This document shows positions 13,737-23,316 of a stretch of 64,000 nt of DNA, piece by piece (position 1 is the stretch's first letter; every line of letters starts with the position of its first letter). The notes under the pieces were generated by a model. That model saw nothing but the letters and a program-made list of their open reading frames with translations. It did no database searches and had not been told where the DNA came from. Source of the DNA: Bacteroidota bacterium (GTDB taxonomy: Bacteria > Bacteroidota > Bacteroidia > B-17B0 > Aurantibacillaceae); contig JADJSH010000011.1 of assembly GCA_016711805.1 (NCBI GenBank), positions 1 to 64,000 on the forward strand, in the 5' to 3' direction. The position numbers and the translations under genes were made by a program.

Positions 13737-15123
13737 CTTCTTTATTTTATTTTGCTTATTAAGCCTCTGTGCAAAAAGTCAAACGGTTGCAGGCGTTGAT
13801 ACGTTATGGAAATCTGGCCCTATAAGCAAGCGAATTAATTTAGTGTTCATGGGTGATGGGTATACGAGCGCTCAAATTCCATTGTTTCTTTCGGATGTTA
13901 CATCAACTTATACATATTTACTAAATACCTCTCCATTTAATAATTACAAAAATTATTTTAATGTGTTTGCTATTAAGTGCGAATCTCCGCAATCAGGAGT
14001 TTCTCATCCAGCAATTGCAACCGATGTTACAGAGCCTGTGATACCAGTTTCTGCTGTTGCAAATTCGTTTAATACACGTTTTGATAATTATGGAACGCAC
14101 CGATTAATTTATTCGATGAATTCGAGCGCAGTTTACTCGACGTTATCAAGTTATTTTCCTAGCTACGATCAAGTTGTTATTTTAGGAAACTCTCCAGAGT
14201 ATGGCGGAGCTGGTGGCGCATACGCTGTATCGTCAACACACACTTCTTCTAAAGAAATTGTAGCTCATGAAATGGGACATTCGTTTGCTGGTTTAGCAGA
14301 TGAATATTGGGCTGGAGCTGTATTTGCTACAGAAAAACCTAACATGACGGCAGAACCTGGCAGTGCTAATGTAAAATGGGCTCAGTGGGTTGGATTGAAT
14401 TCTATTGGTGTGTATCCTTATGGAACCGCCTCTCCTGACAATAGCTGGTTTAGACCACATCAAAACTGTAAAATGAGATTTTTAAATCAACCATTTTGTT
14501 CAGTGTGTAAAGAAACAATTATTGAAAAGATACATTCTTTAACCAATCCAATCGATTCTTACGACCCTTCAAATGTGTCAGCCGTATCGTTTACTACTGC
14601 AAGCCAATGGTTTAAAACGAAATTAGTGTTGCCTAATCCGAATACATTAAAAACAACTTGGACAATGAATTCAGTGGATGTGTTGCACAATCAAGATTCA
14701 ATGCTAGTAGTAAGTTCATCCATGTTAAGTGGTGCTAATTCGTTAGTATTTACAGCGACGGACACTACAACTTTGTCAAAAGATTTGTACCATCCATTTA
14801 CACATTCTTATTCTGTATTGTGGAATATTAATAATTCCTATGCAGGTATTAGTGAAATTAAAGCACGATTAGAGTTTTCTGTATTCCCAAATCCAGCGGC
14901 TGATAAAATTAATTTAAAATATAGTTTATTGGAAGAGTCAAATATGACAATTTCCGTTGTTGATTTATTAGGGAATACAGTTATTAAAGGCAAAGCAAAT
15001 AAGCAATCTGTTGGTAAGTATGAAAACCAATTCGACTTAAGCTCACTATCAGAAGGCACTTATTTTTTATCAATCAAAATAAATTCAGAAATCATAAACC
15101 ATAAATTTGTAATACTTAAATAA
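13726..15123 (+). CDS. M64 family metallopeptidase with T9SS type A sorting domain
   Basis: A 465-residue secreted protein. Signal peptide about 1-19 (CLLSLCAKSQ). The M64 (IgA peptidase) domain runs from about 30 to 280: NLVFMGDGYTSAQ near 38, SPEYGGAGGAYAVSS, then the zinc site HEMGHSFAGLADE with H181, E182 and H185. A linker follows, then a C-terminal T9SS type A sorting domain starting FSVFPNPAADK (about 384) and ending LSIKINSEIINHKFVILK. It should be exported by Sec, then carried across the outer membrane by T9SS and anchored. The neighbours are the overlapping lipoprotein gene and serS 4 bases downstream. Substrate unknown; IgA cleavage is not implied. Confidence 0.9.
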   Translation: MKNNFFILFCLLSLCAKSQTVAGVDTLWKSGPISKRINLVFMGDGYTSAQIPLFLSDVTSTYTYLLNTSPFNNYKNYFNVFAIKCESPQSGVSHPAIATDVTEPVIPVSAVANSFNTRFDNYGTHRLIYSMNSSAVYSTLSSYFPSYDQVVILGNSPEYGGAGGAYAVSSTHTSSKEIVAHEMGHSFAGLADEYWAGAVFATEKPNMTAEPGSANVKWAQWVGLNSIGVYPYGTASPDNSWFRPHQNCKMRFLNQPFCSVCKETIIEKIHSLTNPIDSYDPSNVSAVSFTTASQWFKTKLVLPNPNTLKTTWTMNSVDVLHNQDSMLVVSSSMLSGANSLVFTATDTTTLSKDLYHPFTHSYSVLWNINNSYAGISEIKARLEFSVFPNPAADKINLKYSLLEESNMTISVVDLLGNTVIKGKANKQSVGKYENQFDLSSLSEGTYFLSIKINSEIINHKFVILK

Positions 15124-15127
15124 TTTT

Positions 15128-16402
15128 ATGTTACAGTTATCATACATCCAAGAGAATAAAGAAGACGTTTTAAAACGTTTAGCTATTAAAAATTTTAAAG
15201 ATGCAGAAAGCATTATTAATTCTGTTATTGAATTAGATAATAGTCGTAAGGCAGCTCAACGTCAAGCAGACGATACTAAAGCAGAAGCTAATACCTTAGC
15301 TAAGCAAATTGGTGAGTTAATGAAGTCGGGTAAAAAAGATGAAGCAGAAACGTTAAAAGCTAAAACAGCAGATTTAAAATCAAAAGAAAAAGAGTTTGAC
15401 GAAACGCTAAAAAATATTGAAGCAGAGATTCAAAAACAATTAGTAACGGTTCCCAACTTGCCTAACTTAACAGTTCCAGTTGGTAAAACTCCCGAAGATA
15501 ATGAAGTGGTTAATGAGCACGGTGTAATCCCTACATTACATGCAGGCGCAACGCCTCATTGGGAGCTAACCACTAAATATGATTTAATTGATTTTGAATT
15601 AGGTGTAAAATTAACAGGAGCTGGTTTCCCAGTTTATAAAGGAAAAGGCGCAAGATTGCAACGCGCTTTAATTAATTATTTTTTAGATAAAGCAACTGCT
15701 GCGGGATATAATGAAGTTCAACCACCAATTTTAGTAAATGCGGATAGTGGTTACGGAACAGGTCAGTTACCTGATAAAGAAGGACAAATGTATCATTGCC
15801 AAGTTGATGATTTATATTTAATACCAACAGCTGAGGTTCCTATCACCAATATGTACCGCGATGTGATGTTGAAGGAAAGTGATTTGCCAATTAAAAATTG
15901 TGGATATACTCCTTGTTTTAGAAGAGAAGCAGGAAGCTATGGAAAAGATGTACGAGGTTTAAATCGTTTACATCAATTTGATAAAGTGGAGATTGTACAA
16001 ATTACTGCACCAGAAAATTCATACAAAACTTTAGAAAACATGCGTGAGTTTGTAAGTAGTTTATTGCAAGAATTAGAGTTACCATACCGCACCTTAAAAT
16101 TATGTGGAGGTGATATGAGTTTTGGTTCAGCTTTAACATACGATTTAGAAGTGTGGAGTACAGCACAAGCACGTTGGTTAGAAGTAAGTTCTGTTTCTAA
16201 TTTCGAAACCTTTCAAACCAATCGTTTAAAGTGTCGTTACAAAGATGCGAACGGTAAAACTCAATTAGCACATAGTTTAAATGGAAGTGCTTTGGCGTTG
16301 CCTCGTATTGTAGCTTCTTTATTAGAGAATAATCAAACGGAAGCAGGGATTAAAATCCCTAAAGTATTAGTGCCTTATACAGGGTTTGATATGATTAGCT
16401 AA
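15128..16402 (+). CDS. serS: Seryl-tRNA synthetase
   Basis: Charges tRNA-Ser (and tRNA-Sec) with serine. 424 residues, full length. The N-terminal coiled-coil arm spans about 25-105; class II motifs follow: GFPVYKGKGARLQRALINYF (motif 1 region), FRREAGSYGKDVRGLNRLHQF (abbreviated here as the motif 2 loop) and the motif 3 region near LNGSALALPRIV. TAEVPITNMYRD is also typical. It begins 4 bases after the M64 peptidase gene, an odd pairing for a housekeeping gene. A perfect bidirectional terminator follows. Confidence 0.97.
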   Translation: MLQLSYIQENKEDVLKRLAIKNFKDAESIINSVIELDNSRKAAQRQADDTKAEANTLAKQIGELMKSGKKDEAETLKAKTADLKSKEKEFDETLKNIEAEIQKQLVTVPNLPNLTVPVGKTPEDNEVVNEHGVIPTLHAGATPHWELTTKYDLIDFELGVKLTGAGFPVYKGKGARLQRALINYFLDKATAAGYNEVQPPILVNADSGYGTGQLPDKEGQMYHCQVDDLYLIPTAEVPITNMYRDVMLKESDLPIKNCGYTPCFRREAGSYGKDVRGLNRLHQFDKVEIVQITAPENSYKTLENMREFVSSLLQELELPYRTLKLCGGDMSFGSALTYDLEVWSTAQARWLEVSSVSNFETFQTNRLKCRYKDANGKTQLAHSLNGSALALPRIVASLLENNQTEAGIKIPKVLVPYTGFDMIS

Positions 16403-16426
16403 TTTTATTAATCTTAATCATAAAAT

Positions 16427-16464
16427 AAAAAATCCCGCTTAGAATATTCTAAGCGGGATTTTTT
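16427..16464. terminator. Bidirectional terminator, serS and the T9SS protein
   Basis: A perfect inverted repeat with 19-base arms centred between 16445 and 16446 (core ATCCCGCTTAGAAT), A run on the left and T run on the right. It lies between convergent genes. Confidence 0.9.
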
Positions 16465-16482
16465 TGTAGTTGCTTTACAAAA

Positions 16483-19473
16483 TTATTGCTTCACAATTTT
16501 TTGTGCATATAATAATTTATTATTGCCAATCACTTTAGCATGGTATAAACCATTTGCTAATAGACTAGTATTAACGGTATTATTCATATCAGTTAAAGGT
16601 TGAGATAACACTAGTTCACCTACCATATTGTATATTTCAATTGAGGCATCTGCTGGCATGTTATCAAAATCAATATTTAATATTTCTGTTGTCGGATTTG
16701 GATAGGCATTTACATTAATGCTAGTGCCGATTTCCGTTTCTTCATAATCAGATAATGCAAATCTTGCTGAAGGCGTTGGAATGGTAATAGTGCAACTTGT
16801 TCCAAATGTTCCCCAAGTATTGTTTACATATGCTCTAACCGCTACGCTATATGTTTTTCCAGATACTAAAGCAGGAGACACAGTTTTTATATACAAATCA
16901 GTCCATTGTGCACTTCTTTTCTTTGTAAAAACTGCGTTCGTGATAGCATCTGTAAATTGGTATTCGTAATCCGTTGATCCTGTCACTGGAACACATCTAA
17001 TAATTGTTGAATTATTAAATGAAGATAATGTGGTATTACAATACGAAGATGTTAATTGCGTTGGAACTAAACTTGCTGTAGGAGTTGTTAACATACAAGC
17101 AGTTCCATAATTGCCCCAAGTACTACCAACTTTAGCTCTTACTTTAACACTATATGTTTTGTTATATTGCACGTTTGGCCAGTACCCAGTTAAATAAAAG
17201 TCGGCCCATTGCGCTCCTCTTTGTTTTGTGAAAACTACATTGCCGGTTGATACGTCTGTAAATTCCCATTCATAGTCTATAGCATTAATAACTGGAACAC
17301 AACGAGGTCTAGTGTTTGCATCAAGGGTAGTAATTGTTGAATTGCACCATATCGTTGTGAGTTGTGTAAGAGGAATAGACGGCATTACGCTTACAGTGCT
17401 TATAGCACCAATAGAATTTATACAACCCTCTGGGCTTGTACCAGTCACGGTATAAGTTGTTGTAACTGTGGGACTAACAATTGAACTACCAGCGCTGAAT
17501 GTATAAGTTAAAGCACTACCTGTAGGAGTTATTGTAAAACTATCACCTGAAATAATAGATCCAGAATTTACATTAATAACAGGTTGAGTACATGGCTGAA
17601 CTGCTAAATCTAATAGAATATCATCTATACGCCAATTAGCTGTATTTACACCAGGGCTACCTACGCCATTGTGACCGTATATTCTGAAAGTGATTGGCGA
17701 AGCAACACCTGAAGAAGTGGCTGAAAAAGATGGCGAAGACAATATCCAGGCACCTGTCGAAATAGATGTCGTAGAAAGTGTAGAAGAATAATTATCTGCA
17801 CTTGAACGAATACTGAATGCTTGAGGGCCAGTTCCTGTTGAACGTGAACCAAAAGTTAATCCTTTCAAAGTTACAATATTGTTTGCAGCTGGCGTTAATG
17901 TAAACTCAAAATAAGCACTTCCATTGGTTGCAGTATTTAATGCGCCTGTTCTTGCTGCTGCACCTGCATTGTTGGTTCCAGAAGCACCAGGATAGCCTGA
18001 TGAAGCGCTTGTTCCATTTACTAACGTAGTTGTTCCGTTATTATTTCCTTGTGAAAGAGCTGAAACACTTAAGCCAGATGGTATGCCAGATGCATTGGCT
18101 GAACCTGATGTGAAGTCCCACGTAACTGGATTTGATGAAATATTGATGGAAGAACTAGTTCCAGGAGTTAACGGAGTAGATGTTGCATTTAAGGTATATA
18201 CACCCGTTTGATTGAATTGTAATGCTGTAAAAGTAGCTACTCCCGAAACTGCATTAACAGAAGTTGTTCCGCTTAATGAACCAGGACCTGTTGCTTTTGA
18301 AATTATAATAGCACCTGTATAATTATTATCTACCGAATTATCTGCTCTTCTTGCTTCAACTTTAAAACTAGCCATATCAGTTGATTGAAAACCTAAAGCT
18401 GGAGTGCCAATAAAAGCTAATTGAGTAGCAACTCCAATTACGTCAAATGTTGCCGAAGTAGCAGCAGATAATGCATCGCCAGAAGTGCGTGTTGCAGTAA
18501 TGTCTACGTTAGTTCCTGCGGTTGCTAAAGTTACTCCTGATACAATAACTGAATTCGAACCAGCATTGATAGTACCAGTTATTGTACCTCCTATTGAACC
18601 TGCATTACCATTTGTAGATAAAGAAAATGCGGTATTTGTAATTACATTTTGTGCTATGCTGTTACCGTCTTGAGATTGAACAGTCACACTGAAAGCACTT
18701 CCAGCAAGCGGAGAACTTGGATTGATTGATGTGATTACTAATTTTGTTGGCGGCGTAGGAGCTGTTCCATTTGGTGTTAATGAAAAATCATCAATTCCTA
18801 ATCCATCTTCTGATCCTGAAATGTCAGAATCAGTCCATCTGATCCAAACAGTTCCTCCAACAGCAATAGATAAGGAGCCAATGGTTGAAGATAATGAAGT
18901 GCGATTAGCGGTTAAGTTTCCGTCTTTTGCATTAACGGGAGCAACAGTATTTGGGGTAATAAAATTTAATGCAGCAACGGAATTCCAAGTCCCAGATGTT
19001 AAACTGGTTGCATTTAAACTGTATTCAAAGTTTAATTGATCTGTTCTACCAGCTACTCCTAAACGCCATTCTTCACCAATATAACTTACATCTAATGATG
19101 TAATAATTGAACCTGTATTATTAGTAAATGATGCGCCGATAGTTGAACCAACTGAACCGCTTCTTAAAGTTCCAAAGGCTCTTTCTCCGTTTGAAGCCGC
19201 TCCAAAACTATATGTGTCGCCGCTATTACCTGAGCCAGTACCAGCAGTATAGTTACTATTTGCACCTGTCCCTGTTTCTGATAAAGCCCAACCTGAAGGA
19301 ACTGCAGTACTAGTGTTAGTATTTGCTAGTCCATCAAAGTTTTGTGTGTAAGCAGCACCCAAATTTGTTAATGACACTTGTGTTATTCCTTTCAAAAAAG
19401 GAAATAATAATAACGCTGTTATTAACGTAAAGTATTGGAAATTTTTATTCCCAACTAAAAGATTTTTTTTCAT
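16483..19473 (-). CDS. Large multidomain secreted protein with T9SS type A sorting domain
   Basis: A 996-residue exported protein. Signal peptide about 1-32. Visible parts: an N-terminal jelly-roll-like domain (35-240) with GLGIDDFSL at its end; two Ig/filamin-like domains (about 245-445); a second jelly-roll-like domain (about 455-630) ending NWRIDDILLDL; one Ig-like repeat of the type seen in the giant adhesin (TTTYTVTGTSPEGC, about 630-700); two tandem 100-residue fibronectin-like repeats, each with YSVKVRA or YSVAVRA and WGNYGTAC or WGTFGTSC; and a type A sorting domain starting NAYPNPTTEILNIDF. No enzyme motif was seen. It is probably a surface-anchored adhesive or structural protein. 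It stands alone on the minus strand; function is inference. Confidence 0.85.
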   Translation of the reverse strand: MKKNLLVGNKNFQYFTLITALLLFPFLKGITQVSLTNLGAAYTQNFDGLANTNTSTAVPSGWALSETGTGANSNYTAGTGSGNSGDTYSFGAASNGERAFGTLRSGSVGSTIGASFTNNTGSIITSLDVSYIGEEWRLGVAGRTDQLNFEYSLNATSLTSGTWNSVAALNFITPNTVAPVNAKDGNLTANRTSLSSTIGSLSIAVGGTVWIRWTDSDISGSEDGLGIDDFSLTPNGTAPTPPTKLVITSINPSSPLAGSAFSVTVQSQDGNSIAQNVITNTAFSLSTNGNAGSIGGTITGTINAGSNSVIVSGVTLATAGTNVDITATRTSGDALSAATSATFDVIGVATQLAFIGTPALGFQSTDMASFKVEARRADNSVDNNYTGAIIISKATGPGSLSGTTSVNAVSGVATFTALQFNQTGVYTLNATSTPLTPGTSSSINISSNPVTWDFTSGSANASGIPSGLSVSALSQGNNNGTTTLVNGTSASSGYPGASGTNNAGAAARTGALNTATNGSAYFEFTLTPAANNIVTLKGLTFGSRSTGTGPQAFSIRSSADNYSSTLSTTSISTGAWILSSPSFSATSSGVASPITFRIYGHNGVGSPGVNTANWRIDDILLDLAVQPCTQPVINVNSGSIISGDSFTITPTGSALTYTFSAGSSIVSPTVTTTYTVTGTSPEGCINSIGAISTVSVMPSIPLTQLTTIWCNSTITTLDANTRPRCVPVINAIDYEWEFTDVSTGNVVFTKQRGAQWADFYLTGYWPNVQYNKTYSVKVRAKVGSTWGNYGTACMLTTPTASLVPTQLTSSYCNTTLSSFNNSTIIRCVPVTGSTDYEYQFTDAITNAVFTKKRSAQWTDLYIKTVSPALVSGKTYSVAVRAYVNNTWGTFGTSCTITIPTPSARFALSDYEETEIGTSINVNAYPNPTTEILNIDFDNMPADASIEIYNMVGELVLSQPLTDMNNTVNTSLLANGLYHAKVIGNNKLLYAQKIVKQ

Positions 19474-19502
19474 GTTTTTTATTTTAAGTAACTGATTTTT
19501 TA

Positions 19503-19510
19503 CAAAAGTA
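19503..19510 (-). promoter_or_regulatory. Candidate -7 box for the T9SS protein gene at 16483-19473
   Basis: Minus strand TACTTTTG, a full TAnnTTTG match, 29 bases before the ATG. No clear -33 TTG. Confidence 0.4.
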
Positions 19511-19780
19511 GAGCATTTATAACTTCCTGACAGATGTAAGTTTCTAACAAAATGTTACTAAGTTTTGTCCCTGTTTTTTATCATTTTTTTGTTAGCTGAT
19601 TTTCAATCAATTACTATGTGCACTGTCGCTAATACTTGATTTTACTAAATGAGATTTAACATTTCGGAAACATTTGATAAAATGAAAAATGTTAAAATTG
19701 TTGAATTTAAAACCTTTTTCAATGATAAAATGAGTAAACATATTTTTTCTATCACGTTTTATTTATTTGTCACACTATTT

Positions 19781-19826
19781 CTCTTTGCACTCTATGCGAA
19801 AAAACTCCGCGACCTCTGCGGTTAAA
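19781..19826 (+). repeat. Dispersed intergenic repeat, family C, copy 1
   Basis: CTCTTTGCACTCTATGCGAA, then AAAACTCCGCGACCTCTGCGG and TTAAA. It is clearly related to 50522-50568; both lie shortly upstream of a two-component gene on the same strand. Internally it repeats a (T)CTNTGCG-like word. Confidence 0.65.
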
Positions 19827-19848
19827 TATCTCTAAAACAATATCTCAC

Positions 19849-19879
19849 TTGCAATAGCGTTATATAATTTCTACTTTAG
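19849..19879 (+). promoter_or_regulatory. Promoter of the sensor kinase gene
   Basis: TTG (19849-19851), 20-base spacer, TACTTTAG (19872-19879; one mismatch to TAnnTTTG). The box ends 5 bases before the ATG at 19885, so the transcript may be leaderless. Confidence 0.6.
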
Positions 19880-19884
19880 TATCA

Positions 19885-21390
19885 ATGAATATTTACTCTC
19901 AAAAACAACAATGGAAATGGGCGCTATTTATAGTGGCTATTATTATTGTGTTTACGTCGTTATGGTATACTACTAAATTAGTGAACAGTATAAAAAGCGA
20001 CGAAGAGAAAAAAGTAAGATTATGGGCCCAAGCCGTACAAAAAAAAGCAGGGCTCGTAAAATTTACCAACGATTTATTTCAAAAACTACAAACCGAAGAG
20101 CTTAAAAAAGCCGAGCTATACGCTTTAGCCACAAAAGAATTAAGTTCTGACGCCTTCACCATTTCTGAATTTGTTTTGAAAGTATTACAAGACAATACAA
20201 CAGTGCCAGTAATTTTAACGGACGATAAAGATAATATTACAGCCAGCAGAAATTTAGATTCGGCCATCGAGCATAATAATGAAGCTTTAAAAAATGAACT
20301 GATTAAAATGAAGGCTTTGTATGAGCCCGTTGTGATTGATGTTTATAGAGGCAAGAAAAATTTCTTATATCATAAAGACAGTCGTTTATTTTCTGATATT
20401 AAAGTGGTGTTTGATAGTATCATCAAATCATTTATTTCGGATGTAGCCATTAATAGCGCTGCTGTGCCCGTTATTTATACCGACTCTTCTAAAACATCTA
20501 TCATTGCTGTAGGTAATATTGACTCTGTAAAAATCAGTACGCCTGAAAAATTAAAAACTACCATTGATGAAATGGAAAAACAAAACACGCCGATTTTAAT
20601 TGACTTAGGTGATGGTTCTAAAAATTATATTTTCTATGAGCAATCGCCATTGCTAACACAATTGCAATATTATCCTTATGTGCAATTTGGAGTGATAGGC
20701 ATTTTTTTATTAATCGCTTACATTTTATTCAGTACCTCACGAAAAGCAGAACAAGATCAAGTGTGGGTGGGTATGAGTAAGGAAACAGCTCATCAATTAG
20801 GAACACCTTTATCCTCTTTAATGGCTTGGATAGAATACCTAAAAGGTAACGGCACGGATGATATGATAGTCACAGAAATGAATCGTGATGTGATGCGTTT
20901 GAACATGATAACTGAACGTTTTTCTAAAATAGGTTCTCAACCAACGTTACAGGATGAAGATGTTTGTTTAGTGGTAAAAAATGCCATGGATTATTTAAAG
21001 CAGCGCACGTCTAAAAACGTCAACTATATTTTAGAAATTCCAGAAACAGAAATTCATGCGCAACTCTCAGTACCTTTATTTGAATGGGTGATTGAAAATA
21101 TTTGTAAAAACGCTGTTGACGCTATGGATGGCAAAGGCGAGTTTAAAGTTACCATTATTGATATTCCCGAAGGTGTTGCCATTGATTTAGCAGATACTGG
21201 AAAAGGGATTCCATCTTCTAAACACAAATCAGTTTTTAAACCAGGATACACCACCAAAAAACGTGGCTGGGGTCTTGGATTATCTTTATGCAAACGCATC
21301 ATCGAAAATTATCATGATGGTAAAATATTTGTGCTGCACAGCGAAGAAGGGAAGGGTACAACTTTTAGAATTATTTTGAAGAGAGGGTAG
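19885..21390 (+). CDS. Sensor histidine kinase with duplicated sensor module
   Basis: A 501-residue inner-membrane kinase. Two membrane helices (about 12-30 and 266-284) flank a periplasmic or extracytoplasmic region that holds two similar modules: about 106-170 and 193-258, each with VPVI(L/Y)TD, a central NID/NLD word, P(V/I)(V/L)ID, then a NFLYH or NYIFY strand. The HisKA site is His303 in KETAHQLGTPLSSL, then the ATPase boxes N (ENICKNAVDAM), G1 (DTGKGIP), F (FKPGYTTKKRG) and G2 (GLGLSLCKRI). Many Bacteroidota kinases carry this HQLGTPLSSL form. No response regulator gene is adjacent, so it is an orphan kinase here. The signal is unknown. Confidence 0.92.
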   Translation: MNIYSQKQQWKWALFIVAIIIVFTSLWYTTKLVNSIKSDEEKKVRLWAQAVQKKAGLVKFTNDLFQKLQTEELKKAELYALATKELSSDAFTISEFVLKVLQDNTTVPVILTDDKDNITASRNLDSAIEHNNEALKNELIKMKALYEPVVIDVYRGKKNFLYHKDSRLFSDIKVVFDSIIKSFISDVAINSAAVPVIYTDSSKTSIIAVGNIDSVKISTPEKLKTTIDEMEKQNTPILIDLGDGSKNYIFYEQSPLLTQLQYYPYVQFGVIGIFLLIAYILFSTSRKAEQDQVWVGMSKETAHQLGTPLSSLMAWIEYLKGNGTDDMIVTEMNRDVMRLNMITERFSKIGSQPTLQDEDVCLVVKNAMDYLKQRTSKNVNYILEIPETEIHAQLSVPLFEWVIENICKNAVDAMDGKGEFKVTIIDIPEGVAIDLADTGKGIPSSKHKSVFKPGYTTKKRGWGLGLSLCKRIIENYHDGKIFVLHSEEGKGTTFRIILKRG

Positions 21391-21417
21391 TCTTTGTATT
21401 TAAACACCTGACAGGCA

Positions 21418-21822
21418 TTAAGCTATATCATTAAAATATAGTATAAAATATACAACACTTAAATACATCCACAACATCGAAAACAAAACATGAACGATGG
21501 TTTCAAATGTTTTACCTTTCCATAGGCTAGGGGAGTAACCAAAAAACTGAATCACTAAACGTACAGCCCAAAATATACCAAAGCCTAAGCATATTGTTTT
21601 TCCAAGATGGGTTTCAATTAATTCGTTGGTGGCTGTAAGACATAGTAAGCCGATTAGAAATACAGTTAAGGCTATAAAGAGAGTGTGAACCGTCATCATC
21701 TGACGATTGATTAAACTCAAAGACTTCAATTCTTTTTCCCAATTAAAATACTTTGGAAAAATAGCATGAATTAATGCTAATGCCATTAAGAGTAAACCAA
21801 TTATTTTTAAATGAATGTGCAT
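21418..21822 (-). CDS. Four-helix membrane protein, unknown function
   Basis: A 134-residue protein with four predicted membrane helices (about 5-22, 45-66, 75-92, 108-128). The N-terminal IHLKIIGLLLMALALIHAIF and the line FNWEKELKSLSLINRQMM are the most distinctive parts; I believe similar uncharacterised proteins occur in Bacteroidota, but I cannot name the family. It is the last gene of a four-gene minus-strand cluster, 9 bases after the methyltransferase gene. No strong terminator separates it from the convergent kinase gene ending at 21390. Confidence 0.7.
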   Translation of the reverse strand: MHIHLKIIGLLLMALALIHAIFPKYFNWEKELKSLSLINRQMMTVHTLFIALTVFLIGLLCLTATNELIETHLGKTICLGFGIFWAVRLVIQFFGYSPSLWKGKTFETIVHVLFSMLWMYLSVVYFILYFNDIA

Positions 21823-21831
21823 TGTATAAAA

Positions 21832-22584
21832 TTAAGGACAACTTTTGAATATAGACATAAATGGAGTGAACTTTGTTTCTTCGAAAGAAGTAAAACCTGC
21901 GTTTAAAAATGATTTTTTCCAAACCGATTTTGAGAAAAAATGAGTGAATCCAATAGAGAATGCCATGAAATTTGGGAAGTCGCGCAAGTGCTCCACCATA
22001 ATTACTTGACCAGTTGGTTTGCACACACGACAACATTCTTTTAAAAATTGTATTTTCTCTTCTGGCAATCTTATTTCGTGAGCAGCTGATAATAAAAAAA
22101 TGACATCAATCGATTTGTCTGGCAAAGGAATGTGATTTGTTGTTATTGCTTGTGTGTTGGGGAATACCATACTTACTTTTCTTGCCCTAACAATAGCGGG
22201 TTCTGTATGTTGTTGCGGATTATAAAAATCAAAGACGTTTATAGTAGCATTAGGAAAATGATGTTGAATGCTGAAGCTAGTTTCGTCAAATCCTGCGTTG
22301 ATGTTTAGTATTTGTAGAGAATCATCAGTATTAGTGAAATATTTTTTTAACCAACCAAAATGATAATAGCCCGAAAAATCATATACATAAGCTGATACAA
22401 TTAAAGGCATTACAAAGCCATAAGTAAAGGAAGCAATGATGATCCAAAATAAAATATCATTCCATTTAAACACTACGTGGCTTGCAATGATTAATGCTAA
22501 GACAGAACGGCCAATCACATAAAAGTGTCTATTAAAGCTTAAAATATTTAGTACTCCTTGAAATTTTCTTCTCTTTATTTCCAT
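21832..22584 (-). CDS. Membrane-associated class I SAM methyltransferase-like protein
   Basis: About 250 residues from the ATG at 22584. An earlier TTG at 22608 is possible but would extend 34 bases into the upstream gene; the ATG overlaps it by 10. Two hydrophobic segments (about residues 25-65) precede a Rossmann-like methyltransferase domain: ILNINAGFDETSF stands where motif I (GxGxG) is expected and has only one Gly of the set, and ATINVFDFYNP, IPLPDKSIDVIFLLSAAHEI and LKECCRVCKPTGQVIMVEH fit motifs II to VI. The degenerate motif I makes SAM binding less certain. It is coupled to DUF2071 and DoxX-like genes; the substrate is unknown. Confidence 0.78.
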   Translation of the reverse strand: MEIKRRKFQGVLNILSFNRHFYVIGRSVLALIIASHVVFKWNDILFWIIIASFTYGFVMPLIVSAYVYDFSGYYHFGWLKKYFTNTDDSLQILNINAGFDETSFSIQHHFPNATINVFDFYNPQQHTEPAIVRARKVSMVFPNTQAITTNHIPLPDKSIDVIFLLSAAHEIRLPEEKIQFLKECCRVCKPTGQVIMVEHLRDFPNFMAFSIGFTHFFSKSVWKKSFLNAGFTSFEETKFTPFMSIFKSCP

Positions 22585-23312
22585 GATTCTATTTTTCCTT
22601 TTTTCCAATAGTATGGAATATTTTTAATGACAAATGCATTTGCTAAAATGGCGTTTTCAAGTTGTAAGTCATTTAAATAATTGAAATGATAATCTATTAC
22701 TTTTACAGGAGTTGGTGTCCAGTTTTCTCGCACACCTTCAATAATTAAAACTTCTCTGGTTGCTTTGTTATAGGTAAATGTAAAAGGCAAAGGACCTGCA
22801 AATCGTCGCGCTTCTTTCCAATCGGCAAATGGTGACGGTTGAGGTAAAAGAATGTTATCTTCGTCTTTACTAATTTTTACTTTAAATTTTGAATGATTAG
22901 AACTGATTTGTTTGTTGTCTATTTCTTCTATTTGTTGAATATCGGTAGTGGTGTAATTGTAATGAGTAAATATATTTCCCATTAATTCCATTTTCTTTTT
23001 ATCGGTTTCTGATTTTAAAATATACAAACCTCGTAAATTTTTTCCAGCGCTATTGGTATAACGTACAAAAACTCGATACCCAATTAAGAAAAAATCATTC
23101 CCCATAAATTTAGGAAAACCTTTAGGGCGTAAATCCTTTGTTTGTACCATAGCTACTGCAACAAATGCCCATTTATCCTGAAAGGTATCTAATTGCAAAC
23201 ATTCGGGAATTAAATGTTGTAATTGTTCTTTAGGTAAAGCAAAGGTTAATACCAGCGAACTTTCAAAAAACGCTTCAACGGCAAAAGGATGATTTTTTAA
23301 AAATGACATCAT
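22575..23312 (-). CDS. DUF2071 family protein
   Basis: A 245-residue soluble protein of the DUF2071 type, related by fold to acetoacetate decarboxylase (family knowledge). Recognisable parts are the N-terminal HPFAVEAFFESSLVLTFALP, PECLQLDTF, GYRVFVRYTNSAGKNLRGLY and the C-terminal PVKVIDYHFNY with NIPYYWKKGKIE. No function is established for the family. It begins 4 bases after the DoxX-like stop and overlaps the methyltransferase gene, so the three are translated together. The start could be either of two adjacent ATG codons. Confidence 0.85.
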   Translation of the reverse strand: MMSFLKNHPFAVEAFFESSLVLTFALPKEQLQHLIPECLQLDTFQDKWAFVAVAMVQTKDLRPKGFPKFMGNDFFLIGYRVFVRYTNSAGKNLRGLYILKSETDKKKMELMGNIFTHYNYTTTDIQQIEEIDNKQISSNHSKFKVKISKDEDNILLPQPSPFADWKEARRFAGPLPFTFTYNKATREVLIIEGVRENWTPTPVKVIDYHFNYLNDLQLENAILANAFVIKNIPYYWKKGKIESWK

Positions 23313-23316
23313 GCGC

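Larger units (their letters stand above)
19474..19884. other. 411-base divergent intergenic region
   Basis: No gene. It contains the minus-strand -7 box at 19503, a family C dispersed repeat (19781-19826) and the sensor kinase promoter (19849-19879). The centre (19560-19780) is very AT-rich and shows nothing I can name. Confidence 0.6.

Noticed and set aside
22585..22608. TTG start of the methyltransferase
   Set aside because: The downstream ATG needs less overlap and is a standard start; the TTG cannot be excluded.
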